A stretch of 64,000 nt of DNA, taken from Ardenticatenaceae bacterium (GTDB lineage Bacteria; Chloroflexota; Anaerolineae; Promineifilales; Promineifilaceae). How positions within the stretch are numbered: position 1 is the first letter of the stretch; the number at the start of each line of letters is the position of its first letter. Made by a program: the position numbers and the translations under genes. This document shows, piece by piece, positions 42,861-52,136 of this stretch. Where the stretch lies: the NCBI GenBank assembly GCA_020634495.1, contig JACKBR010000012.1:1-64000 (forward strand), read 5' to 3'. A model generated the notes under the pieces. The model did not search any database. It was not told the origin of the DNA and was given only the letters and a program-made list of their open reading frames with translations.

Positions 42861-44831
42861 ATGTTTAATACAAAAAAATGGGCACTAGTTGCCCTACTCG
42901 TAGCACTTGGTGCAGTTGTTTTGGCAGCTTGTACCCCCACAACCGAAACCGTAACCGTAGAAGTTACCCGTGTTGTAACCGAAACGGTTGTCGAAGAAGG
43001 TCAAGAAGTGGAAGTTACCCGTGTTGTAACTGAAACCGTTGTGGAAACCGTTGAAGTAGAGCCAGAAGCAGAACCGGCCGGCCCCAAAGACCTGATCGTT
43101 TGTATGGCTCAGGAACCGGAAACTCTGTATGTCTATGGCGGTAGCACATTGGTAGCCTCAGCTATCAACCATGCTATCTTCACCAACGACCTCACCACCC
43201 TGTCCTACGGCTACCAGGCAGAAGGTTTGGAAAAAGTACCAAGCCTGGCTGATGGCGATGCTGTAATCAACGTGGTTGAAGTACAGCCTGGCGATATGGT
43301 TCGGGATGTCACCGACACCGTTGTTGCTTGGGGTGAAGAAGTTACTGTTACCAACGCTGATGGCGAAGATGTTGTCTTCGATGGCAATCCTGTCATGATG
43401 GAACAGATGGTTGTTGATTTCACCATGAAACAACGCTACTGGTCAGATGGCGAACCTGTCACCGCTGACGACTCCGTTTACAGCTTCGAAATTGTTGGCG
43501 ATCCCGATTCCACCACCTCCAAATACACGGTTGAACGTACCGCTAGCTACGAAGCTACTGGCGACCTGACAACCCGTTGGACGTCTGTGCCTGGCTTTAA
43601 GGACGCTACCTACTTTATTAACTTCTGGGGCCCGCTGCCCCGTCATCACTTAGGTGGCTTCTCTGCTGCTGAACTGCTGACAGCCGAAGAATCCAGCCGT
43701 TTGCCATTGGGCGATGGCGCTTTCAAGATCGACGAATGGATCGCTGGCGACAGCATCCGTCTTTCCCCCAACGAATTCTACTATCGCGCTGACGAAGGTC
43801 TGCCCTATCTGGACAGCGTCACCTACAAGTTCATCCCCGACACCAACCAGCTGATTGCTCAGCTGCTGTCTGGCGCTTGTGACATCGGCACGCAAGACGG
43901 TATGGATGTGGGCCAGGCACCGTTCCTCATCGAAGCAGAGAACAACGGCCTGCTGACCCCGTACTTCCAGACTGGTACCGTGTACGAACACATCGACTTT
44001 GGTATCAACAGCTACGGCGACTACGGTGATGGCGTTGGCCGTCCCGACTGGTTCGAAGATGTACGCGTCCGTCAGGCAATGACGATGTGTACCGACCGCC
44101 AGAGCATGGTAGACAACATCCTGTTCGGCCGTTCCGAAGTTATTCACAGCTACATCCCCAGCGTTCATCCGCTGTACCCGGCTGGCGAACTGACCGAATG
44201 GCCCTACGATGTAGAAGCAGCCAATGCCTTGCTGGACGAGGTAGGCTATGTTGATGGTGATGGTGATGGTTTCCGTGAAGATCCAGCCACAGGCGCGGCA
44301 TTCCATGTAACCCTGGGTACAACCACGGGTAATGAAATGCGTCAGCAGCTGACCCAGATCTTCAAAGAAAACATGATCGAATGTGGTATCGACGTAGAAC
44401 TGTACTATCTGCCTGCTGGTGAGTGGTTTGCTGATGGTCCCGATGGCGTTCTGTTTGGCCGTCGTTTTGACCTGGGTGAATTCGCCTGGTTGACGGGTGT
44501 AGAACCCAGCTGTAACCTGTACAACACAGTGAGCATCACTGGTCCAGAAGAAGAAGGTTTTGGCGGTTGGGGTAATGCCAACGAAACTGGTTGGTCAAAT
44601 CCTGACTTCGACGCCGAATGTGCCCGGGCTCAGGGTAACCTGCCTGGCACGGCCGACTACGAAGAAGGCCACAAAGCAGCTCAGGTTATCTTCTCTGACC
44701 AGGTACCGGTAATTCCGTTGTTCCTGCGCTTGAAGGTTGCTGCGGCTCGCCCGAACGTTTTGAACTTCGGTGTGGACCCGACACAGAACTCTGAACTGTA
44801 CAACATCTTCGAGTTCGATCTGCAACAATAA
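42861..44831 (+). CDS. Peptide/solute-binding lipoprotein of ABC importer (family 5)
   Basis: 656 residues, exported and lipid-anchored. The signal peptide ends in the lipobox LAAC (Cys24). A linker repeats 'VTVEVTRVVTETV' and 'VEVTRVVTETVVETV', a stalk type common in this phylum. The binding domain shows family SBP_bac_5 features: 'FTMKQRYWSDGEPVTADDSVYSFE' (in part), 'PLGDGAFKIDEWIAGDSIRL', 'VRQAMTMCTDRQSMVDNILF' and 'GYVDGDGDGFREDPATG'. It delivers peptides or similar solutes to the permease encoded next. AGGAGG precedes the ATG by 11 bases. Codons favour C- and T-ending forms and the gene has no ACGGCCGT, which suggests high expression. Confidence 0.93.
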   Translation: MFNTKKWALVALLVALGAVVLAACTPTTETVTVEVTRVVTETVVEEGQEVEVTRVVTETVVETVEVEPEAEPAGPKDLIVCMAQEPETLYVYGGSTLVASAINHAIFTNDLTTLSYGYQAEGLEKVPSLADGDAVINVVEVQPGDMVRDVTDTVVAWGEEVTVTNADGEDVVFDGNPVMMEQMVVDFTMKQRYWSDGEPVTADDSVYSFEIVGDPDSTTSKYTVERTASYEATGDLTTRWTSVPGFKDATYFINFWGPLPRHHLGGFSAAELLTAEESSRLPLGDGAFKIDEWIAGDSIRLSPNEFYYRADEGLPYLDSVTYKFIPDTNQLIAQLLSGACDIGTQDGMDVGQAPFLIEAENNGLLTPYFQTGTVYEHIDFGINSYGDYGDGVGRPDWFEDVRVRQAMTMCTDRQSMVDNILFGRSEVIHSYIPSVHPLYPAGELTEWPYDVEAANALLDEVGYVDGDGDGFREDPATGAAFHVTLGTTTGNEMRQQLTQIFKENMIECGIDVELYYLPAGEWFADGPDGVLFGRRFDLGEFAWLTGVEPSCNLYNTVSITGPEEEGFGGWGNANETGWSNPDFDAECARAQGNLPGTADYEEGHKAAQVIFSDQVPVIPLFLRLKVAAARPNVLNFGVDPTQNSELYNIFEFDLQQ

Positions 44832-44848
44832 GCTCCATTAGCTAGATA

Positions 44849-44885
44849 AGTAGTGGCAGTGCTCAGCACTGCCACTACTTTTTTT
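44849..44885 (+). terminator. Strong terminator after the binding-protein gene
   Basis: AGTAGTGGCAGTGCT and AGCACTGCCACTACT form a perfect 15-bp inverted repeat around one C, followed by seven T. It separates the lipoprotein gene from the permease genes. The remainder of the gap to 45390 holds no recognisable gene. Confidence 0.9.
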
Positions 44886-45205
44886 CAAAAACGTTTTATG
44901 CAGGCATACATACACCCAGGCAAGCATAGGAAGCATAAAATGAACTCCACGAAATTGAGTGAGCAAAACATCTCATTTTTTTGCTTGTTCCCAACACCTG
45001 TCTAAGTTGACAATTAAATAAATAGCCGGTTTGTTTGACAAATTGCTTAAAGTTCAATCATTTAGCTGAATTTCTCCCTTCATAAGCCTGAATCGCCGTG
45101 AAAAGAGTTGCAATAGAAAAGCTATTTGTAAATGGCCTCGGACTAAATTGTCAGACGGCAAAGCCTTGTTGAATTCTTTTGGTTGTGGCGTGGGCAAGTT
45201 TGCTT

Positions 45206-45214
45206 TGGTACAAT
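45206..45214 (+). promoter_or_regulatory. Extended -10 element ahead of permease genes
   Basis: TGGTACAAT, identical to the element before asnS, about 180 bases upstream of the permease GTG start. It could give the permease/ATPase genes their own promoter. Confidence 0.35.
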
Positions 45215-45390
45215 ATTTTCACTCTTTATAAAAGGACGTAAGTTCATCTCCAATTTATTTTAGAAGGCATTATTTTTATATCATTTTTCATTGTTTAAGT
45301 ATGATTTATTTACGTCCTGATCAGAGATGGCGTAGACATTCTTAGCAAAATGAACGGCCAATATTAGATTCCTTTTGTGGAGGTTATGAC

Positions 45391-46578
45391 GTGACAAACT
45401 ATCTAATCAGACGGGGATTCCAAATGGTGCTGGTTGTGCTGCTGGCAACAATCGCCATCTACCTGCTGCTCAACGCCGTGCCGGGAGGGCCACTCTCGGG
45501 GCTAAACCTGGCCGCCGACGCCAAAGACCGGCTCAGCCCCGAAGACATCGCCCGAATCGAAGCCACCTTGGGACTGAACATGCCCCTCTACCTGCGCTAC
45601 GTCACCTGGATGGCCGGCGAAGATTGGCTGGATGAAGTCGGCGATGCCGTCGGCAACCCAGGGCCACAAGAAAAGATGTTTGAAACCGGCACCTGGCGCG
45701 ACTACCAATCCCCCACCTGCCAGGATGCAGGCGGCACCAACGACGGCGCAGACACCAGCCGCATCAAGCCCTGTCGGGGCGGGGTGCTGCGCTGGGACTG
45801 GGGCCAGTCTTGGGCACTGGCTCGCGGCCAAACCGTCACCTCCGTCATCGGCAGCCGCGTCTCCAACACCCTCATCCTGATGACCAGCGTCACCATCATC
45901 TCCCTGCTCATTGCCCTGCCCATTGGCATCATTTCGGCCGTACGGCAATACTCACGGCTCGATTACGTCGTCACCACCTTCAGCTTCTTCGGCATCTCCA
46001 TGCCCATCTTCTGGTTCGGACTGCTCACCATCATCCTGTTTGGGGTCTACTTCCAGCAGTGGGGACTGCCCTTCTTCCCCACCGGCGACGTGTTCACCAC
46101 CCGGGTCATCAGCGGCAGCATCCAAGACCTGCTCAACATCCAGCCCTACTCACTGGCTGACCGGATCATCCACCTGGTGCTGCCCGTGAGCGTGCTGACC
46201 CTGCTCTACCTGGCAGGCTGGAGCCGCTTCATGCGCTCCTCCATGCTCGAAGTGCTGCGGCAAGACTACGTGCGCACCGCCCGGTCCAAAGGGCTGCGGG
46301 AACGATTGGTCATCCTCAAACACGCCGCCCGCAACGCCCTGATTCCCCTCATCACCATCGTGGTGTTCCAGATACCGGGCATCTTCAGCGGCGCAATCAT
46401 CACCGAGACCATTTTCAACTATCCCGGCATGGGACGATTATTCATCGATTCCCTGAACCGCAACGACTGGCCCATCGTGATGGCCCTGCTGTTTATCACC
46501 GCCATTCTGGTGGTGCTGGCCACCCTGATTGGAGACATTCTCTACACCGTTGTAGACCCGCGGATTCGGTTTGACTAA
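45391..46578 (+). CDS. Oligopeptide ABC permease, DppB/OppB type
   Basis: 395 residues, starting at GTG 45391 after GGAGG. 'YLIRRGFQMVLVVLLATIAI' is the usual N-terminal helix, 'LNAVPGGPLSG' follows, and the permease core includes 'FSFFGISMPIFWFGLLTIIL'. The EAA loop is 'DYVRTARSKGLRERLVILKHAARNALIPL' (seen in part), which contacts the ATPase. About 60 residues are added between the first two helices (around 95-150, with two Cys, 'SPTCQDAGG' and 'RIKPCRGG'), making it longer than typical DppB. That loop should face outside. Confidence 0.92.
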   Translation: MTNYLIRRGFQMVLVVLLATIAIYLLLNAVPGGPLSGLNLAADAKDRLSPEDIARIEATLGLNMPLYLRYVTWMAGEDWLDEVGDAVGNPGPQEKMFETGTWRDYQSPTCQDAGGTNDGADTSRIKPCRGGVLRWDWGQSWALARGQTVTSVIGSRVSNTLILMTSVTIISLLIALPIGIISAVRQYSRLDYVVTTFSFFGISMPIFWFGLLTIILFGVYFQQWGLPFFPTGDVFTTRVISGSIQDLLNIQPYSLADRIIHLVLPVSVLTLLYLAGWSRFMRSSMLEVLRQDYVRTARSKGLRERLVILKHAARNALIPLITIVVFQIPGIFSGAIITETIFNYPGMGRLFIDSLNRNDWPIVMALLFITAILVVLATLIGDILYTVVDPRIRFD

Positions 46579-46579
46579 A

Positions 46580-46674
46580 TACCTATCCGACTATTAGCCA
46601 CAGAGTTCACAGAGGGTATGGAGTTGAAGTTCAAAGCCGCTTGATTCTCTTTTTCCTCTGTGGCTCTATTGGAA
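46580..46674. repeat. CCACAGAGG-family palindrome between permease genes
   Basis: 'ACCTATCCGACTATTAGCCA' with CAGAGTTCACAGAGG on the left, TTTTTCCTCTGTGGCTC on the right. Same family as 5428-5515 and 32258-32355. Confidence 0.7.
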
Positions 46675-46733
46675 AAATTCTGAGCAAGAAAGCCTCCAGA
46701 AAGTGGAGATAACACCTGTCTAAGGAGAGAGCT

Positions 46734-47711
46734 ATGAGCGTAGCAGAAATAGATGTGGATGCCCTGCAAGCCGAAGCGCTGCTGACATCCAAACCAGAGC
46801 ATATCTTGATGACCTACTGGAAGCGGCTGCGGCGGCATCGTCTGGCCACCGCCAGCCTGATCATCATGAGCCTCATCATTGCCTTTGTCATCATCGGGCC
46901 AATCGTGATGTCGCGCATGACCTATTACAACGTCTCACGAGGTGAAGAACAGACCTACAGCCGGGACACCCAAGACTTAGCCTCGCGCAATGCCGCGCCC
47001 ACCGCCGACCATCCACTGGGAACAGACGAGTTGGGTCGAGACGTGCTGTACCGCCTGATGGTGGCTGGGCAGCTGTCCTTGGTGATCGCCTTCTCTGTGA
47101 CCATAATAGCCGAGACGTTTGGCATGTTCATGGGGGCGGTGTCGGGCTACTTTAGCGGCTGGGTAGACAGCCTGATCCAGCGCATCGTAGAATTCATCAT
47201 CATCCTGCCCTCGCTGCCGCTGCTGTTGGTGCTGTCGTCGATATTGCGCGACCTGCGGATATCGTTTTTGCCGCCAGAGTGGAGCCAGGCATTTGTGATC
47301 ATAGCGATATTGGCGGGACTGGGCTGGACGGGAGCGTGCCGGTTAGCGCGGGCGCAGGTGTTGAGCTTGCGCAACCAGGAGTTTACCGAAGCGGCGCGTG
47401 CCTTGGGGATGAGTGATTTCCAGATAATATTGCGGCACATGATGCCGAATGCGATTCCGCCGATTATTGTGAATGCGACGCTGGGCTTGGGAAGTGTGAT
47501 TCTGGTGGAGTCGGCCTTGAGCTTTTTGGGCTTTGGCATCCAGCAGCCGGTGGCTACCTGGGGGAACATGTTGCAGGATGTGCAGAAGGACATGTTCACC
47601 GCCCCGTGGAAAGCGTTGTATCCGGGGTTGTTGATTTTTGTGACGGTGTTGGCCGTTAACTATCTGGGGGATGGCTTGCGCGATGCCCTTGACCCCAGAC
47701 TTAAACTCTAA
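46734..47711 (+). CDS. Oligopeptide ABC permease, DppC/OppC type
   Basis: 325 residues with six helices. The N-terminal cytoplasmic tail leads to a helix 'LATASLIIMSLIIAFVIIGP'. 'HPLGTDELGRDVLYRLMVAG' is the DppC hallmark. The EAA loop is 'QEFTEAARALGMSDFQIILR' followed by 'HMMPNAIPPIIV'. It forms the channel with the DppB-type subunit. GGAGAG precedes the ATG. The next gene starts 33 bases on. Confidence 0.93.
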   Translation: MSVAEIDVDALQAEALLTSKPEHILMTYWKRLRRHRLATASLIIMSLIIAFVIIGPIVMSRMTYYNVSRGEEQTYSRDTQDLASRNAAPTADHPLGTDELGRDVLYRLMVAGQLSLVIAFSVTIIAETFGMFMGAVSGYFSGWVDSLIQRIVEFIIILPSLPLLLVLSSILRDLRISFLPPEWSQAFVIIAILAGLGWTGACRLARAQVLSLRNQEFTEAARALGMSDFQIILRHMMPNAIPPIIVNATLGLGSVILVESALSFLGFGIQQPVATWGNMLQDVQKDMFTAPWKALYPGLLIFVTVLAVNYLGDGLRDALDPRLKL

Positions 47712-47744
47712 TTTTGTTCGTTCTTTAGGGAAGAGGCAGAGAAA

Positions 47745-48749
47745 GTGGAGAAAAATAGCAAGGAAAACATTCTTGAAGTAAAGGGTCTTAAGACTCAGTT
47801 TTTTACTGAATCGGGCGTTGTGCGTGCAGTTGATGGTATCGATTTTCATGTCCAACGGGGCGAGGTCCTAGGTATTGTTGGGGAGTCTGGTTGCGGAAAA
47901 AGCGTAACTTCTCTTTCTATTATGCGTCTGGTTGGACAGCCGGGTAAGATTGTGGAAGGCCACATTATTTTTGATAATGAGGATCTTTTGAACTTGCCGG
48001 AATCTAAAATGGTCAAGATTCGAGGTAATCGAATTTCGATGATCTTTCAGCAGCCGCAAAGTTGTCTGAATCCGGTTTTTAGAGTGGGTGATCAGCTATC
48101 TGAGGTATTGTTTATCCACCAGGATTTGGGTAAGGAGGCTGGCCAGAAGCGGGCGGTTGAATTGCTTAGCATGGTGGGTATTCCTGAACCTGAATCACGC
48201 GTTAATTCATTTCCTCATGAGATGTCTGGTGGGATGGCCCAGCGCGTGATGATTGCGATGGCGCTGGCTTGTGTCCCCGAATTGTTGATTGCTGATGAGC
48301 CGACAACGGCTTTGGATGTGACGATTCAGGCGCAGATTCTTGATTTGATGCGCAATTTGCGGTCTAAAATGGAAACATCCATTATTTTGATTACGCATGA
48401 TTTGGGTGTTGTTGCTGAAATGTGTGATCGGGTGGTGGTGATGTATGCTGGCCGTATTGTTGAGGAAGCGCCTATTGTAGAACTTTTTGATTCGCCGAAG
48501 CATCCTTATACGGCCGCTTTAATTGGATCAACCCCCGTTTTAGGACAATCTGAAAAGGAGTTGGTAACAATTCCTGGATCAGTCCCCAACCTTATTGATT
48601 TACCAGAAGGGTGTAAATTTGCTCCGCGATGCCTTCCTAGGGTAGAAAATGAGCTAACGATTTGTACTGAAGAGGAGCCAGAACTTAGGATCATATCTCC
48701 TAAACGTAAGGTTCGCTGCTGGCTGTACGAAGAAGGAGTGGAAAGTTAA
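47745..48749 (+). CDS. Oligopeptide ABC ATPase, DppD/OppD type
   Basis: 334 residues, GTG start. Walker A '[17 protein letters not shown]', Q-loop '[14 protein letters not shown]', signature '[16 protein letters not shown]', Walker B '[17 protein letters not shown]' and H-loop '[14 protein letters not shown]'. The C-terminal '[20 protein letters not shown]' matches the oligopeptide/dipeptide transporter C-terminal domain that in some members holds an Fe-S cluster. It powers uptake with the partner ATPase one base downstream. Confidence 0.94.
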   Translation: MEKNSKENILEVKGLKTQFFTESGVVRAVDGIDFHVQRGEVLGIVGESGCGKSVTSLSIMRLVGQPGKIVEGHIIFDNEDLLNLPESKMVKIRGNRISMIFQQPQSCLNPVFRVGDQLSEVLFIHQDLGKEAGQKRAVELLSMVGIPEPESRVNSFPHEMSGGMAQRVMIAMALACVPELLIADEPTTALDVTIQAQILDLMRNLRSKMETSIILITHDLGVVAEMCDRVVVMYAGRIVEEAPIVELFDSPKHPYTAALIGSTPVLGQSEKELVTIPGSVPNLIDLPEGCKFAPRCLPRVENELTICTEEEPELRIISPKRKVRCWLYEEGVES

Positions 48750-48750
48750 C

Positions 48751-49833
48751 ATGGCAGAGGAAATTAAAGTAGACCGCAGCGCCAAGGCATCTAAGAGTAA
48801 GCGAGTTTTGGTTGAAGTAAATAATGTTGTTAAATATTTTCCAGTTCGTGCTGGCTTGCTGCAGCGGGTGAAGGCCTGGGTAAAAGCAGTTGATGATGTT
48901 TCGTTTTTTATTTATGAGGGTGAAACCTTTGGGCTGGTAGGCGAATCTGGTTGTGGTAAAACCACAATCGGCCGTACGATTTTGCGCCTGATTCCAGCAA
49001 CTTCTGGAAGTGTGATTTTTGACGGGCAGGATTTATTTGATTTAAATGCAAGCCAGCTGAAGAAGATGCGCCGGAATATTCAAATTATTTTCCAGGATCC
49101 TTATTCGTCTTTAGACCCCAGAATGCCAATTGGCGAAAGCATTGCTGAGGGATTGCGCATTCACTCAGACAAGAATTCGCAAGAACGGTACGACATTGTT
49201 GTGGAGATGCTGACACGAGTTGGTATGCGGGCTGATCATGCTCGGCGATACCCTCATGAATTTTCGGGTGGCCAGCGACAACGGATTGGTATCGCCCGGG
49301 CGTTGGCCTTACGGCCGAAATTTATTGTGTGTGATGAGCCTGTCTCTGCCCTGGATGTTTCTATTCAGGCGCAGGTCTTGAATATTTTGCGGGAATTGCA
49401 AAAAGATTTTGGCCTGACTTATTTGTTTATTGCCCATAACCTGAGCGTGGTTGAGCATTTTAGCGACCGTGTTGGGGTGATGTACTTGGGTAAGATGGTA
49501 GAAATGGCCTCAAGGGACGATCTGTATAGAGATCCACTGCATCCGTATACACAAGCGTTAATGTCTGCAATTCCTATTCCTGATCCAACATTGAAGCGCC
49601 AGCGCGTTATTTTGGAAGGGGATGTGCCCAGCCCGCTGAATCCGCCAAGTGGCTGCCGGTTCCATACACGCTGCCCGCTGGCTTTTGATAAATGTTCTCA
49701 GGAAGAACCGCCCTTCAAAGATTATGGGTCTGAACATTACGCCGCCTGCTGGTTGCTGGAAAGCGGTGAGAAAGGTGCCAGTAAATTGACTCGCGAAAAT
49801 TTACCTGATGAGGTCAAAATGGTAGAAGTGTAA
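48751..49833 (+). CDS. Oligopeptide ABC ATPase, DppF/OppF type
   Basis: 360 residues. Walker A '[17 protein letters not shown]', Q-loop '[14 protein letters not shown]', signature '[16 protein letters not shown]', Walker B '[17 protein letters not shown]' and H-loop '[12 protein letters not shown]'. The C-terminal cysteine region is '[15 protein letters not shown]'. It is the last gene of the importer, directly after the DppD-type gene, and is followed by a terminator. Confidence 0.94.
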   Translation: MAEEIKVDRSAKASKSKRVLVEVNNVVKYFPVRAGLLQRVKAWVKAVDDVSFFIYEGETFGLVGESGCGKTTIGRTILRLIPATSGSVIFDGQDLFDLNASQLKKMRRNIQIIFQDPYSSLDPRMPIGESIAEGLRIHSDKNSQERYDIVVEMLTRVGMRADHARRYPHEFSGGQRQRIGIARALALRPKFIVCDEPVSALDVSIQAQVLNILRELQKDFGLTYLFIAHNLSVVEHFSDRVGVMYLGKMVEMASRDDLYRDPLHPYTQALMSAIPIPDPTLKRQRVILEGDVPSPLNPPSGCRFHTRCPLAFDKCSQEEPPFKDYGSEHYAACWLLESGEKGASKLTRENLPDEVKMVEV

Positions 49834-49871
49834 TCTGGTTCCTTTTGGATGATTTTGTAATTTTATGAACG

Positions 49872-49900
49872 AAAAGGTCTGCATCAGCAGACCTTTTTTT
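49872..49900 (+). terminator. Terminator of the peptide importer genes
   Basis: AAAAGGTCTGC and GCAGACCTTTT form an 11-bp stem with an ATCA loop, ending in a T-run. It lies 39 bases after the last ATPase gene. Confidence 0.9.
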
Positions 49901-49985
49901 GATGCGTGCGGCTTGTTATGCTGCGTTTAGCCTGGAAAAACCTCGCGATGGAGAAAAAATTTGCGGGTTTATGACGATTGGCTAC

Positions 49986-50015
49986 TTGTCTTAATCTATT
50001 GGCTGACTCTATAAT
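49986..50015 (+). promoter_or_regulatory. Sigma-70-type promoter for the response regulator
   Basis: TTGTCT at 49986-49991, an 18-bp spacer, TATAAT at 50010-50015, about 135 bases before the ATG at 50152. The remaining sequence of the 49834-50151 gap shows only the terminator. Confidence 0.5.
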
Positions 50016-50151
50016 GGGCAAAAGCAGCATCGTGTTCCGGCAAAAATATCGATGAACACCAACTAAAATCGGAACACTTAAACTGAGGCAATTTTTACCT
50101 GATTTATCCGTCAAAAGATGCTTGCTCCAGTATGAGATAACGGACTTAACT

Positions 50152-51312
50152 ATGGCTGATGCAAAACAAATTTTAGTTGTTGATGATCATTTTGAGATGT
50201 TGGAGTTTTTGCGCTCGATGCTGGAACTGTCTAACCAGGATTGTGAGGTGTTGGCGGTGCCATCGGCGGAAGAGGGGCTGTTGGAGCTGCGGCGGGCACA
50301 ATTTGATTTGCTAATTACGGATGTTCGTTTGCCGGGCATGAGCGGGTTTGATTTGGTGCGCCGCATCAAGACTTTGGGGCGTGATCTGCCGGTGATTATG
50401 ATTACGGCTTACTCGTCGAGCCAGGGGAAGAAGGAAGCTGCCGAGCTAGGCGTTTATCGTTATTTTCAGAAGCCTTTGGATACGGACAGTGTGTTAACGG
50501 CCGTTCATACTGCGCTTCATGGGGAATCTGTGGCTTTGCCACCTACTGGCCCCCTAAAATCTGTGGCTAAAAGCACGGCCGTTTCTAATGATCTACAGCG
50601 CCGGTTGGATTCATTGCGGGTAGATACCGGGGCAATGCATTTGACCCTGGCAACAACCGTTGGCGAAATCTTGTTCTCGGCCGGAGACGGCCGTCAGTTT
50701 GATTTGAAAAAATTGATGGGCATTGTGGCTGATAATTTGAGCAACAGCTTTTTGCTGGCGGATGAGCTGGGCGCTGCGGAGCCATTTACCTTGCAATACC
50801 ACATGGGGGATGATTTTGAGTTTTATTGTGCCAATGTGGGGCGGTCACATTTTTTGACCCTCTTTTTTGATATGGCTTCGCGGCGGGGCCGAATTGGCAC
50901 CATTTGGGTGTTTACCCAGCGGGCCATTAAAGATTTGCTGGTCATGCTGCCCTCCCTGGAAAGATCGCCGCAGCCAGCTGTGGCCGCTGCTGTTGAGCCA
51001 CAACGACAGGCACAGCAAGAAGTAGAGCCTGTGGTGGAAACGGCCGTTTCCACTCCGCAACCAGACCCCGACCCTGCGCCAGAAGAAGACCCCGCACCCC
51101 CGGCCGATTATTTAGACATTGCCCCAGATGAATTAATGGATTTGCTTTCTGGTGGAACAGGGCCAGCAGACGAAACGGCCGATCTGGATGCCTTTTGGGA
51201 TACAGCCCTTACTGACGACGATAGCTTAGACAATTCACAAGGCATCTCGTTAGATGAAGCCTTGCAGCGAGGCATTATCGATTTTAACGATAACAGCCAG
51301 CCTGGTGAATAG
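50152..51312 (+). CDS. Response regulator with Roadblock-like C-terminal domain
   Basis: 386 residues from MADAKQILVV. The receiver domain (1-125) has the acidic pair DD (11-12), phospho-acceptor Asp in 'DLLITDVRLPGMSG', Thr in 'MITAYSS' and Lys in 'YFQKPLD'. The middle (about 155-280) has 'GAMHLTLATTVGEILFSAGD' and 'IVADNLSNSFLLADELGAA', a pattern like Roadblock/LC7 domains that often bind small GTPases. The tail (about 285-386) is Pro/Glu/Asp-rich and disordered. There is no DNA-binding domain, so output is likely through protein contacts. No adjacent GTPase or kinase gene is seen. Confidence 0.75.
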   Translation: MADAKQILVVDDHFEMLEFLRSMLELSNQDCEVLAVPSAEEGLLELRRAQFDLLITDVRLPGMSGFDLVRRIKTLGRDLPVIMITAYSSSQGKKEAAELGVYRYFQKPLDTDSVLTAVHTALHGESVALPPTGPLKSVAKSTAVSNDLQRRLDSLRVDTGAMHLTLATTVGEILFSAGDGRQFDLKKLMGIVADNLSNSFLLADELGAAEPFTLQYHMGDDFEFYCANVGRSHFLTLFFDMASRRGRIGTIWVFTQRAIKDLLVMLPSLERSPQPAVAAAVEPQRQAQQEVEPVVETAVSTPQPDPDPAPEEDPAPPADYLDIAPDELMDLLSGGTGPADETADLDAFWDTALTDDDSLDNSQGISLDEALQRGIIDFNDNSQPGE

Positions 51313-51315
51313 GCC

Positions 51316-52041
51316 TCAATTGGGCGGGTGGGCGTTTTGTAGAACGGCCGTAACTTGCCCCAAATCACGAACGCACCAATAAGACATCTCCCCGTACAAA
51401 CCCTCCGGATCATAAATGACAGGCGTCATGCCTGCTTTACTTGCGCCAATGCCATCGGCAAAATAGTTATCCCCCACATACAAACATTCAGCCGCCGCCA
51501 AACTGCCAAACTGAGCGCGGGCATGATCAAAAATAGCTACGTTGGGCTTCCAGCAGCCAATTTCCCCAGCGGCCAGAGTCATATCAAACCAATCCGTGAT
51601 GCCCAACTGTGCCAGCACATCATGAAAGGGCTGCGAGCGATTAGAAATAACCCCCAGAATATAGCCAGCTTCCTTTAGCTGCTTCAGCAACCCCGCAGCG
51701 CCATCTGCCAACTGTACCGTTGGCGCGTACTCACTCCCAAACCAATCAGTCACCTGCTGGGCGCGTTCATGTAAATTTTCTGTTACCTGCACTGTTTCAA
51801 GGAGCTGCCGGGAATAATTCACCCAAAACTGCGCTTCACCCAAACGAGTCATTTCCGCATTCAACAAAGTATCTTGCCCCCAATAACGATGTGCCCAAAT
51901 TTTCACACGCCGGGCAGAAACCTCATCAATATGAATTTGGCGTGAGCGGGCAAATTGGATAAAAGCCTCGGTAGGGGCAGGTGAGGGAATGCGTAAAGTA
52001 CCGTCTAGATCAAAAAAGATTGCTTTATATTGGCTTGTCAT
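51316..52041 (-). CDS. HAD-superfamily hydrolase
   Basis: 241 residues from the ATG at 52041, which follows GGAG by 7 bases. Motif I 'FFDLDGTLRIP' gives the nucleophile Asp, motif II 'LGVISNRSQP', Lys in 'IGCWKPNVAIF', and motif IV 'CLYVGDNYFADGIGASKAG'. It belongs to the phosphoglycolate-phosphatase-like group and hydrolyses a small phosphorylated molecule; the specificity is unknown. It is convergent with the response regulator (3 bases apart). Confidence 0.9.
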   Translation of the reverse strand: MTSQYKAIFFDLDGTLRIPSPAPTEAFIQFARSRQIHIDEVSARRVKIWAHRYWGQDTLLNAEMTRLGEAQFWVNYSRQLLETVQVTENLHERAQQVTDWFGSEYAPTVQLADGAAGLLKQLKEAGYILGVISNRSQPFHDVLAQLGITDWFDMTLAAGEIGCWKPNVAIFDHARAQFGSLAAAECLYVGDNYFADGIGASKAGMTPVIYDPEGLYGEMSYWCVRDLGQVTAVLQNAHPPN

Positions 52042-52136
52042 GCGAACTCCTGACATTAAATGAATTGTAGCAAATGGTAATAGTTGTTGGGCGGCAAAAT
52101 AACCGTTACAATCAGCCAGTTTTTTAGGTAGGGTTT

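Noticed and set aside
43650..44306. 218-residue minus-strand open frame
   Set aside because: Antisense to the peptide-binding lipoprotein gene, which is unambiguous.
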